A stretch of DNA of 47,471 nt from Natrialba asiatica DSM 12278 (GTDB taxonomy: Archaea; Halobacteriota; Halobacteria; Halobacteriales; Natrialbaceae). Made by a program: the position numbers and the translations under genes. Location of the stretch: the NCBI RefSeq assembly GCF_000337555.1, contig NZ_AOIO01000009.1:68956-116426 (forward strand), in the 5' to 3' direction. Positions 25,407 to 32,284 of the stretch are shown piece after piece (position 1 is the first letter of the stretch; each line of letters starts with the position of its first letter). The notes beneath the pieces are model-generated. The model saw only the letters and a program-made list of their open reading frames with translations. It did not search any database and had not been told where the DNA came from.

Positions 25407-25617
25407 CTATTTTTCCTCATCGAAAGCAGTGCTGCTCGGTTCGTGGACGAGCACGTGGTCCTCGGGGACGGGCGTGACAGCGTCCGCGTCGGCGAGCTTA
25501 CCTGACCACGTTGCGGGCCGTCGCGTCGTCGACGTCCGTCGAATCGGTCTCGTAGGTCTCGATGCGTTCGCCCGTCGCGCGGTTGATCGCGTCCGTGTTG
25601 GGTGGTGTAGTGTCGCT
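25407..25617 (-). pseudogene. Stump of a succinate-semialdehyde/aldehyde dehydrogenase gene
   Basis: Immediately after the iron dehydrogenase stop the minus strand reads 'SDTTPPNTDAINRATGER' followed by 'IETYETDSTDVDDATAR', which is the N-terminus of an aldehyde dehydrogenase of the GabD type (usual 'INPATGExIxTYE'). A TAA closes the frame at 25498. A second piece in another frame, 'KLADADAVTPVPEDHVLV' then 'HEPSSTAFDEEK', ends at 25407 and belongs to an unidentified protein. The whole catalytic part is missing and there is no start codon. Position and order fit the third gene of a gamma-butyrolactone operon. Confidence 0.55.
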
Positions 25618-26930
25618 TAGTCTTCCCAGTTGTGCAGCGTGTCGCGGAACACGTCCGCGACATCCTCCTTGGTCACCGGTCGGGGGTTACACCGCAGCAG
25701 GCGCTCCTGCGTATCGACGGTCTGTTGGGCCAGCCAGTCGATGTCCTCCTCCGTGATTCCGGCAAGCTCGGTGAGGCCGCTGGGGAGTACGTTTAGGTCC
25801 TGCTGGAGCTGGATGTACGCCTGTTTGAGTGCGTTGGCGGCCTCGCGGTTCGTCATCCCCGCGGTGTCGACGCCGAAAATCTCGGCCACCCTGGCGAACC
25901 GCGCGGGGTCGCTCGCGGAGTTGTAGTCGATAGTGCTCGCGGGGGTGAGTACGGCGATGGTCTCACCGTGGTATGTGTGGTACTTGTTTCCGACTGGATA
26001 CGCCATCGCGTGACAGAGGCTGGCGCCGGCCGTGAGCCCGGAAATGGCGCCGAACAGTGCACCCAGCAACATATCCTCTCGGGCGTCGAGGTCGTCGCCA
26101 TTGTGGACGGCAGTGCGTGCACTCCCTGAGAGGAGGCGGATCGCCTTCTCGGAGAACATCTCGGTGAGCTGGGTTCGGCCGGCGTATACTGGGCGCTCGG
26201 CCGGGTCGCTCGCACGCAGCAACGAGTCGTGCTCGTGGGTGGTGTACCCCTCAATCGCATGGCCAAGCGCGTCCATCGCCGTCCTTGCGGTGAGTTCCGG
26301 CGGGAGCGTCGTCGTCAACGTAGGATCGAGAACAGCAGCATCGGCACGGACGTGGTTGCTCGAGATGGCCTCTTTGATCTCTTTCTCCGGTACCGAGAGG
26401 ATGGCGACTGGCGAGATCTCGGCGCCGGTGCCGGCCGTGGTCGGTAGCAGCACTAGTGGCGGCCCGGACTCAGTGAGGCTTTGGCCGTCGCCGGTCGGTT
26501 CGGAGATGTAGTCGAGCGGGCTGCCGCCGTTGGCGATGATCGCGCGAGTAGCTTTCGCGGTATCCATACAGCTCCCGCCGCCGAGGCCGACGTAGAAGTC
26601 GTATCCGTTGTCGGTCTGCTCCCGGACAAACGAGAGGCAATCCTCGATAGCACTGATCGAGGGTTCGCGCTCTGACTTGTCATACAGGTCGGCGCCGAGG
26701 CCAGCGTCCTTGAGGTGGGCAACGACACGGTCCGCGTGGCCGGCATCGGCGACCCCCTCGTCGGTGATCACGAGCCCGGTAGCCGTCCCCTCAACGCCGA
26801 GATCGCGCAGTTGGAAGGCGAGTTCGTCGGTGGCGTCCCGGCCGAACCGGATTTCCGGCATGTCGATATGCCAGACGGTCTCGGGGGAGAGTTCGTGGCT
26901 GTCGGCCGAGACGGAGCGGTCGTAGCTCAT
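25617..26930 (-). CDS. Iron-containing alcohol dehydrogenase, 4-hydroxybutyrate dehydrogenase-like
   Basis: The 437-residue protein is a type III (iron) alcohol dehydrogenase. The NAD-binding loop is 'VGLGGGSCMDTAKA' near residue 115, 'LPTTAGTGAEISP' follows, and metal ligands are expected in 'DALGHAIEGY' and the later 'SLCHAMAYPVGNKYHTYHG', all present. Overall layout resembles hydroxyacid-oxoacid transhydrogenase and 4-hydroxybutyrate dehydrogenases. It starts at the base next to the lactonase stop, so both are one operon. With the lactonase before it and an aldehyde dehydrogenase stump after it, the likely reaction is 4-hydroxybutyrate to succinate semialdehyde (as BlcB/AttL in Agrobacterium). 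Other short diol or hydroxyacid substrates remain possible. Confidence 0.9.
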   Translation of the reverse strand: MSYDRSVSADSHELSPETVWHIDMPEIRFGRDATDELAFQLRDLGVEGTATGLVITDEGVADAGHADRVVAHLKDAGLGADLYDKSEREPSISAIEDCLSFVREQTDNGYDFYVGLGGGSCMDTAKATRAIIANGGSPLDYISEPTGDGQSLTESGPPLVLLPTTAGTGAEISPVAILSVPEKEIKEAISSNHVRADAAVLDPTLTTTLPPELTARTAMDALGHAIEGYTTHEHDSLLRASDPAERPVYAGRTQLTEMFSEKAIRLLSGSARTAVHNGDDLDAREDMLLGALFGAISGLTAGASLCHAMAYPVGNKYHTYHGETIAVLTPASTIDYNSASDPARFARVAEIFGVDTAGMTNREAANALKQAYIQLQQDLNVLPSGLTELAGITEEDIDWLAQQTVDTQERLLRCNPRPVTKEDVADVFRDTLHNWED

Positions 26931-27734
26931 TCAGGACCACCCTGACCGGATCTCTTCGAACTGGTCGGGATCGTGACCGTACACCACCTCGGCGTCGTGG
27001 GAGCGTTCGAGGTCCTTCAGCGTCTGGAGGCTATCGAACCACTCCTGGTTGCCCCAGAGCAGGCCGGCACCCAGCGGCACTTCGTCTTCGTAGTTGACCG
27101 ACTGGTAGATCTCGTCGCCCGCGAACACAAGCGTCCCGTGGTTGTCCAGGTGGATTATCGTCCCCATGAGTCCGGGCGTGTGACCAGGGAATCGAATGAA
27201 CTCCACGTCCTCGAAGTGGCTCTCGCGGTCTTGGTGGACGATCTGCCAGTTCAGGTCGTGGTCGAAGTCTTCCAGAATGTACGCGGCGCTTCCCTTGTCG
27301 GTCTTCTCGGAGTAGTACGCGAACTTGAGTTCCTTCTCGTGAACATACACTGGAACGTCCGTACCGCCGAAGTGGTGGAGTCCGCCGGCGTGGTCCAGAT
27401 GCAGGTGGGTCTGAAACACAGCGTCGATGTCATCGAGGCTGTAGCCCGCGTCCGCGAGGTCTCCCTCCAGCGTGTGTTCCTGCACGTCGTGGGGGTAGAA
27501 CGCTTGCTTGAGGCCTTCCGGCCAGTGGCCGTTGAGTGCGTCCTCGTGGTTACCCGTGTCCCAGAGGATCGTCGCCTCCGGGTGGTCGATGACGAGGTTC
27601 CACACCGGGATCTCCTCGTAGTCGGCGTCGGGATTAGGTTCGTCGTAACTCCCAAGCGTGTTGCCCTGGACCAGGTAATTGAGATCACACTTCAACCCGC
27701 CGCGATGGATCACATCAATGCTAGCATCTACCAT
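26931..27734 (-). CDS. Metallo-beta-lactamase-fold lactonase (BlcC/AttM-like)
   Basis: The 267-residue enzyme has the dinuclear zinc signature 'THLHLDHAGG' (His110, His112, Asp114, His115), a later 'FPGHTPGLMG' His, 'FAGDEIY' Asp and 'VYGHDPDQF' His, exactly the set of N-acyl-homoserine and gamma-butyrolactone lactonases. The N-terminus 'VIHRGGLKCDLNYLVQG' also matches that subfamily. It hydrolyses a lactone to a hydroxyacid; next to a 4-hydroxybutyrate dehydrogenase-like gene, gamma-butyrolactone is the best substrate guess, while quorum-signal quenching is the main alternative. It is the first gene of its operon and divergent from the ArsR regulator at 27927. The leader is AT-rich with TTAATTAA. 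Confidence 0.9.
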   Translation of the reverse strand: MVDASIDVIHRGGLKCDLNYLVQGNTLGSYDEPNPDADYEEIPVWNLVIDHPEATILWDTGNHEDALNGHWPEGLKQAFYPHDVQEHTLEGDLADAGYSLDDIDAVFQTHLHLDHAGGLHHFGGTDVPVYVHEKELKFAYYSEKTDKGSAAYILEDFDHDLNWQIVHQDRESHFEDVEFIRFPGHTPGLMGTIIHLDNHGTLVFAGDEIYQSVNYEDEVPLGAGLLWGNQEWFDSLQTLKDLERSHDAEVVYGHDPDQFEEIRSGWS

Positions 27735-27881
27735 ATATTCTTAATTAATATTCAATAACAAATAGGTTTGGGAGACTGACTTGTGGTGATCTTCTGATGA
27801 GTGACATCCACCGCCACGCGGGCCATTCGATGTACCGAGTGTTTCACGCAGCGTGAGCGCTGGGAAGACGAATCCGAATTG

Positions 27882-27935
27882 TTTAACCTGTAGGTTTAAT
27901 ATATTGCGGGCTGTACGCTTAACCGGATGGTTGAA
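27882..27935 (+). promoter_or_regulatory. Paired pseudo-palindromic operators of the ArsR operon
   Basis: TTTAACCTGTAGGTTTAA (27882-27899) and CTTAACCGGATGGTTGAA (27918-27935) share the plan TTAACC-N4-GGTT-AA. Their centres are 36 bases apart. The first overlaps the TATA-like TTTAATATA and the second covers the ATG at 27927, a layout that would let the regulator block both polymerase binding and clearance. A half-site TAGGTTT lies at 27766-27772 in the divergent lactonase promoter. Confidence 0.6.
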
Positions 27936-28265
27936 CAACAGCCGGACGACCTGGATCTCGACGCGGTCTTCAAGGCGCTGGGCCACCCGATCCGTCGAGA
28001 AATCATCGAACAGCTCGCCGACGGGCCAAAGAGCGTCAGCGAGCTAGCCGACCCTCACGACGTGTCGCTGGCAGCGGTCTCGAAGCACCTGCGCGTGCTG
28101 GAGGACGCGGGCCTGCTCGACATCGAAGAGGACGGCCGGGTTCGACGGTGTCACCTCGACGCTGCGCCGCTGAGCGACGCGTTCGGGTGGCTGACCCGGT
28201 ACCGCGTCCTCTGGGAGGACCGCTTCGACGCGCTGGCCGACCATCTGGAGAACGAAGACCGATGA
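27927..28265 (+). CDS. ArsR-family winged-helix regulator
   Basis: The 112-residue protein has the compact ArsR/HTH_20 fold: 'VFKALGHPIRREIIEQLADG', 'SVSELADPHDVSLAAVSKHL', the recognition helix ending 'HLRVLEDAGLLD', a wing 'DGRVRRCHLDA', then a long dimerisation helix with Trp residues (GWLTRYRVLWEDRF). It lacks the Cys pairs of metal-sensing members, so it belongs to the non-metal SdpR/YdfF-like group often placed before SRPBCC (AHSA1) genes. Its TGA overlaps the next ATG (ATGA), starting a coupled operon. Two matching palindromes at its promoter suggest autoregulation. The signal is unknown. Confidence 0.9.
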   Translation: MVEQQPDDLDLDAVFKALGHPIRREIIEQLADGPKSVSELADPHDVSLAAVSKHLRVLEDAGLLDIEEDGRVRRCHLDAAPLSDAFGWLTRYRVLWEDRFDALADHLENEDR

Positions 28266-29182
28266 CAAACAACGACACGATCGATGAGACCGAGATCGAA
28301 ACGACCGACGCGACGCTTACCCTCCGCCGGACGTTCGACGCGTCGCGCGAACGGGTGTGGCAGGCGTTCACCGACCCCGAGGAGCTCGAACAGTGGTTCG
28401 TTCCCGACGGCATGACGGCAGCGGTTCACGCCCAGGAACTCGAATCCGGTGGCGACATGTCCATCTCCTGGACCGACGGGGAGAATCGCATCGACAACGA
28501 GGGAACCTACGTCGAAGTCGTCGAGCACGAACGCCTCGTTACTGGTGAGGAGACCGAAGCGGGAGAGCTACGTGTCATCTACGAGTTTCAAGATGTTCAG
28601 GATGGGACGGAAGTCGTCGTCACCCAGGAGTTCCCCGGAGAGGTGCCCGACGGTGCCGCCGAAGGATGGGCGGGAATGCTCGAAAACCTGGCGGCGCTAC
28701 TTCAGGAATCCGGCGCAGATCCCACCGAGGCCGACGAACGAAGCATGACCGCGAGTCGTGTCGTCGAAGCATCGCCCGAGCGAGTGTACGAGGCGTTCCT
28801 CGATCCCGACGAACTCGCCCGGTGGTTGCCACCGACCGGCTTTTCGGCCGAGGTCCACCACCTAGAGGCCGAGGAGGGCGGGACGTTCCGCGCCACGTTC
28901 ACCGGAGAGACCGAGGAGTTCGCGGACTACGGCCACTCCTTCGGGGGCACCTACCAGGAGCTGGTCCGCGGTGAACGCATCCTCTACACGGAATCGTTCG
29001 AAACCGACGACCCGGCGATGGCCGGCGAGATGACGGTGACGGTCACCTTCGAGACGGTTTCCGAGGGGACTGAGATCACCGTCCGCCATGAGGGATTCCC
29101 CGAGGCTACCTCCCCAAGCGATGCCAACGAGGGATGGACCGACTCGCTCGGGAACCTCGCGGCTGTCGTCGAGGAGGCGTAA
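28262..29182 (+). CDS. Tandem SRPBCC (AHSA1-type) protein
   Basis: From the ATG at 28262 (MTNNDTIDETEIE) the 306-residue product contains two START-like SRPBCC domains. The first (residues 15-140) has 'LRRTFDASRERVWQAFTDPE' and 'ELEQWFVPDG'; the second (160-300) has 'SRVVEASPERVYEAFLDPDE' and 'LARWLPPTGF'. Each should form a deep hydrophobic pocket for a small ligand. AHSA1-type domains are named after the Hsp90 co-chaperone but most bacterial and archaeal members are of unknown function. The gene overlaps the ArsR stop by four bases and is followed after two bases by a DHFR-SRPBCC fusion. Two domains in one chain point to a local duplication. Confidence 0.9.
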   Translation: MTNNDTIDETEIETTDATLTLRRTFDASRERVWQAFTDPEELEQWFVPDGMTAAVHAQELESGGDMSISWTDGENRIDNEGTYVEVVEHERLVTGEETEAGELRVIYEFQDVQDGTEVVVTQEFPGEVPDGAAEGWAGMLENLAALLQESGADPTEADERSMTASRVVEASPERVYEAFLDPDELARWLPPTGFSAEVHHLEAEEGGTFRATFTGETEEFADYGHSFGGTYQELVRGERILYTESFETDDPAMAGEMTVTVTFETVSEGTEITVRHEGFPEATSPSDANEGWTDSLGNLAAVVEEA

Positions 29183-29184
29183 TC

Positions 29185-30261
29185 ATGAGGAAACTCGTCG
29201 TAAGCGAGTTCCTGACGCTCGACGGCGTGATGCAGGCCCCGGGCGACTCCGACGAGGACACCGAAGGCGGGTTCGAGCACGGCGGCTGGCAGGTGCCGTA
29301 CTTCGACGACGTGGACCCGGCCGTCGCCGAAGGGTTCGACGACGTGGACGCGCTCGTGCTCGGCCGGAAGACGTACGAGATCTTCGCGTCGTACTGGCCG
29401 ACCGCGAGCGAAGATGAGCCCTTCACCGAGCAGATGAACAGCGTCGACAAGTACGTGGCCTCCCGGACGTTGGACGCGGCCGACTGGCAGAGCTCGACGG
29501 TCCTCGAGGGAGACGTGGCCGACGCGGTCACCGAATTGAAACAGGAGCCTGGCGGTGACCTCGTAGTTTTCGGCAGCGGGGACCTCGTCCAGACGCTCAT
29601 GGCCAACGACCTCGTCGACGAATACCAACTCATGGTCCACCCGCTGGTCCTCGGCACCGGCAAACGGCTCTTCACGGACGAGAGCGAGCCAACCGGTCTG
29701 GAACTCGTCGAGATGGAGACGACCGACTCGGGCGTCGTCGTCCTCACCTACGAGCCGGCGGAGAAAGAGGAGGGAAAACCAACGACAGACGACGCGCCGA
29801 ACGCCGAAGCCGAAATCGAAACCAGCGAAAACCAGCTGACAATTCGGCGGACGTTCGACGCGCCGCGCGAGCGAGTCTTCCGTGCCTTCACGGAACCGGG
29901 AGAACTGGAGAAGTGGTTCGTTCCTTCACCGGGCGACGTTACGACCGACGTCCAAACTTTCACTGCCGAGCCGGACGGGGAGCGCTCGATTCGCTTCCAC
30001 GCGGACGACGAATGGTTTGGAAGTGACGGTGCGTTCGAGGAAGTCGTCGAGAACGAACGGATCGTCTACACCGACCGGTGGGTTAACTTCCCGGAAGCCG
30101 ATGTCGACAGCCGCGTCACCGTCGAGTTTACTGACGTCGAGGACGGCACAGAAATCGTCCTCACCCACGAACAACTCCCGACGGGCGACTTCGTCGGGGG
30201 CGCCAGGATGGGCTGGGAGATTTCCTTCGACAACCTGGCACCAGTACTCGTAGAATCATGA
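29185..30261 (+). CDS. Fusion of a RibD/DHFR-like domain to an SRPBCC domain
   Basis: The 358-residue protein (start MRKLVVSEFLTLDGVMQAPG at 29185) has two domains. Residues 1-190 are DHFR-like: 'VSEFLTLDGVMQAPG', 'VDALVLGRKTYEIFA', 'GDLVVFGSGDLVQTLMANDL', 'VHPLVLGTGKRLF'. A Glu/Lys-rich linker leads to an AHSA1-type SRPBCC domain from about 215 ('IRRTFDAPRERVFRAFTEPG', 'LEKWFVPSPGD'). Neighbouring genes carry the same two domains separately, so the fusion links them functionally: a ligand-binding protein joined to a likely NADPH-dependent reductase. The stop overlaps the next ATG (ATGA). No catalytic chemistry has been shown for these DHFR-like proteins. Confidence 0.9.
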   Translation: MRKLVVSEFLTLDGVMQAPGDSDEDTEGGFEHGGWQVPYFDDVDPAVAEGFDDVDALVLGRKTYEIFASYWPTASEDEPFTEQMNSVDKYVASRTLDAADWQSSTVLEGDVADAVTELKQEPGGDLVVFGSGDLVQTLMANDLVDEYQLMVHPLVLGTGKRLFTDESEPTGLELVEMETTDSGVVVLTYEPAEKEEGKPTTDDAPNAEAEIETSENQLTIRRTFDAPRERVFRAFTEPGELEKWFVPSPGDVTTDVQTFTAEPDGERSIRFHADDEWFGSDGAFEEVVENERIVYTDRWVNFPEADVDSRVTVEFTDVEDGTEIVLTHEQLPTGDFVGGARMGWEISFDNLAPVLVES

Positions 30262-30356
30262 CCAAATTCGACGCAACCGACACAAGCCAGACCATTCAAC
30301 GAATGATCGAGGTGTCACCGGAGTACGCCCAAGCCTCAGGGAGGGGATCGCAGTGA
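30258..30356 (+). CDS. Coupled 32-codon frame, possibly a gene remnant
   Basis: This frame overlaps the fusion gene stop (ATGA) and its own TGA overlaps the ATG of the SDR gene (TGATG). It reads 'MTKFDATDTSQTIQRMIEV' and then 'SPEYAQASGRGSQ'. The tight coupling on both sides suggests that it is translated. It is too short for a domain and I recognise no family, so it may be the head of a deleted gene or a real micropeptide that carries ribosomes across. Confidence 0.35.
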   Translation: MTKFDATDTSQTIQRMIEVSPEYAQASGRGSQ

Positions 30357-31102
30357 TGCTGGATGACAAAGTCGCCGTGATCTACGGTGCGGGCGGGTCG
30401 ATCGGCGGTGCCGTCGCACGAGCCTTCGCCAGCGAGGGCGCTGACGTCTTCCTCGCAGGTCGCACCGCAGCACCGCTCGAAGCGGTCGCCGATGACATCC
30501 GTTCGGACGGCGGCGAAGCCGACACTGCCGTCGTCGACGCCCTCGACGAGCAGGCCGTCGACGAGTTCGTCGATGCGGTGGTCGAGGAGACCGGACGCAT
30601 CGACATCTCGTTTAATCTCATCGGAATCGGGGACGTTCAGGAGCCGTTGACCGAGATCTCGGTCGGGGATTTCATGCAACCGATCACGACCGCGATGCGG
30701 ACGCAGTTTCTGACGACGAGGGCGGCAGCCAGGCACATGATCGAGGGCGAATCCGGGGTTATCTTGACGTTCGGCGGCTCGAATCCCGACGCGCCCCCTG
30801 GGACGGGCGGCTTCAAAGTCGCTCTCGACGCCATCGAAGGGCTTCGTCGGCAGTGGGCAGTCGAACTTGGTCCGCATGGCATCCGTGTCGTCACCCTGAA
30901 AACGGGGAGTGTGCCAGAGTCGATCCCAGACGATATCGAATACCGCGATGAGGTCGCTGCTGCGACGAAGGAGGCAACCCTGCTGGATAGGGCAGCGACA
31001 CTGGCCGACGTGGGGGACGTCGCAGCCTTCGTGGCCTCTGAGCAAGCCCGCACCATCACCGCCACGGAAGTCAACATCTCCTGTGGCGCGATTATGGAGT
31101 AG
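30356..31102 (+). CDS. SDR-family protein lacking the YxxxK catalytic motif
   Basis: The 248-residue protein has a short-chain dehydrogenase fold: nucleotide loop 'YGAGGSIGGAVARAF', 'LAGRTAAPLEAV', an Asp-containing 'VVDALDEQAV', 'LIGIGD' in place of the usual NNAG, and a closing 'VAAFVASEQARTITATEVNI'. The active-site helix reads 'GGFKVALDAIEGL' where a classical member has YxxxKxxxxGL, so the Tyr is Phe and the Lys is Leu. The Ser in 'LTFGGSN' is still there. It may bind NAD(P) without classical activity, or use another mechanism. It is coupled to the genes around it. ATG at 30356 is chosen over the GTG at 30353. Confidence 0.85.
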   Translation: MLDDKVAVIYGAGGSIGGAVARAFASEGADVFLAGRTAAPLEAVADDIRSDGGEADTAVVDALDEQAVDEFVDAVVEETGRIDISFNLIGIGDVQEPLTEISVGDFMQPITTAMRTQFLTTRAAARHMIEGESGVILTFGGSNPDAPPGTGGFKVALDAIEGLRRQWAVELGPHGIRVVTLKTGSVPESIPDDIEYRDEVAAATKEATLLDRAATLADVGDVAAFVASEQARTITATEVNISCGAIME

Positions 31103-31110
31103 ATGTTCAG

Positions 31111-31291
31111 ATGAGCAAGGTAGTATTCGATACCAGCATGTCGGTGGACGGGTTCATCATCGCAGGAAATTCGAGCGAACGATCGGCGAGTCGACCTGGC
31201 ACGAACGGAAATCGTAGAGGGCCCCGGCGTCACGCACCACCTCTATCGCGTCGACGGCAGGCAGGAAGAAATGGAGTACGACAAGCAATGA
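31111..31291 (+). pseudogene. Internally deleted RibD/DHFR-like gene
   Basis: The frame begins like the intact copies: 'MSKVVFDTSMSVDGFIIAGN'. After about 20 codons the sequence jumps to the end of such a protein in another frame: 'VDLARTEIVEGPGVTHHLYR' and a tail ending 'MEYDKQ' at the TGA at 31289. About 150 residues of the middle are missing. The TGA still overlaps the ATG of the next SRPBCC gene (ATGA), so the broken gene may be kept for translational coupling. Read straight through in its first frame it merges with the following gene, which would give a misleading long protein. Confidence 0.75.
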
Positions 31292-31767
31292 CGAACGACA
31301 CGACAAACGACACAGAGATCGAAACGAACGAACGAAGCCTGACCATCCGACGACGGTTCGACGCGCCACTCGAGCGCGTCTGGGAAGCGTGGACGGACCC
31401 CGACCAGGTCGATCAGTGGTGGGGTCCGGACGGCTTCACGACCACGACCGACGAGATGGAGGTCCGGCCAGATGGAGTCTGGCAGTTCGTGATGGTCGGC
31501 CCCGACGGTGACGAGTACCAGAACCGGATCGTCTACGACGAGATTGTGGAACCCGAGCGCTTGGCCTACACTCACGGGTCCGACGACGACCCCGAGCAGT
31601 TCCGAGTAGCGGTCACCTTCGAGGAGTCCGACGGTGGCGGGACCGAACTCACCATGGAGATGCGTTTCGGGTCCGCGGATGAACTCGACGAAGCCGTGGA
31701 GTTCGGCGCAGACGACGGGGCGAAGCAGACCCTAGAGCGTCTCGCCGATCACCTCGTGGCGAAATAA
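31288..31767 (+). CDS. SRPBCC (AHSA1-type) protein, copy 3
   Basis: The start is the ATG at 31288 (MTNDTTNDTEIETNERS); a longer frame from 31111 belongs to the deleted DHFR-like gene. The 159-residue single-domain protein has 'IRRRFDAPLERVWEAWTDPD', 'QVDQWWGPDGFTTTTDEM', 'RPDGVWQFVMVGPDG' and the C-terminal helix 'GAKQTLERLADHL', the complete AHSA1-like fold. It is closely related to the next gene (31780), sharing the 'WWGPxGFTTT' and 'DEIVEPERL' segments, so the two arose by recent duplication. Ligand and role are unknown. Confidence 0.9.
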   Translation: MTNDTTNDTEIETNERSLTIRRRFDAPLERVWEAWTDPDQVDQWWGPDGFTTTTDEMEVRPDGVWQFVMVGPDGDEYQNRIVYDEIVEPERLAYTHGSDDDPEQFRVAVTFEESDGGGTELTMEMRFGSADELDEAVEFGADDGAKQTLERLADHLVAK

Positions 31768-31779
31768 CCGATATGGCCA

Positions 31780-32283
31780 ATGACTGACAACGAACTCGAC
31801 GACCAACCGATCGAAGAAGAGACTACCGAACTGAGGATCACGCGGACAGTCGACACTCCGCGAGAGCACCTCTGGGAAGCGTGGACCGATCCAGAGCAAG
31901 TGGCGAAGTGGTGGGGTCCGAACGGGTTCACCACCACTGTCCACGAGATGAACGTGCGGCTGGGTAGCGTCTGGCGGTTCGTCATGCACGGGCCCGACGG
32001 TGCAGATTATCGTAACGAGTTCGTCTCCGACGAGATCGTAGAACCGGAGCGCCTGATCTATACCCACCCCCCGAACGAAGAGAACGGTTTCCTGCGGTTT
32101 CAGGTGACGGTGGCCTTCGACGAGGGCGACGGCGGCAGGAACGACCTGACTTTCCGGATGGACTTCGACTCCGCTGCGGAGCGCGAAACGCTGGAGGAAT
32201 TCGGCGGAGTCGAGGCGGCGGATCAGACGCTAGACCGTCTGGGAGGGTTCCTGACGAACGGCGGAGCCGGAGGAGGCGAGTGA
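31780..32283 (+). CDS. SRPBCC (AHSA1-type) protein, copy 4
   Basis: A 167-residue paralogue of the preceding gene: 'ITRTVDTPREHLWEAWTDPE', 'QVAKWWGPNGFTTTVHEM', 'VWRFVMHGPDGADYRN' and the closing 'AADQTLDRLGGFL'. The two differ most in the mid-domain strand region that lines the pocket, which suggests different ligands. Its TGA lies one base before the GTG of the DHFR-like gene at 32285, repeating the SRPBCC-DHFR order seen at 28262/29185. Such pairing is the recurring unit of this locus. Confidence 0.9.
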   Translation: MTDNELDDQPIEEETTELRITRTVDTPREHLWEAWTDPEQVAKWWGPNGFTTTVHEMNVRLGSVWRFVMHGPDGADYRNEFVSDEIVEPERLIYTHPPNEENGFLRFQVTVAFDEGDGGRNDLTFRMDFDSAAERETLEEFGGVEAADQTLDRLGGFLTNGGAGGGE

Positions 32284-32284
32284 C

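Noticed and set aside
26973-27758. Plus-strand frame opposite the lactonase
   Set aside because: The lactonase has all zinc ligands; the opposite frame lacks any motif and is antisense.
30296-31045. Minus-strand frame opposite the SDR
   Set aside because: Antisense shadow with basic, Arg-rich composition; the SDR frame is coupled to its neighbours.
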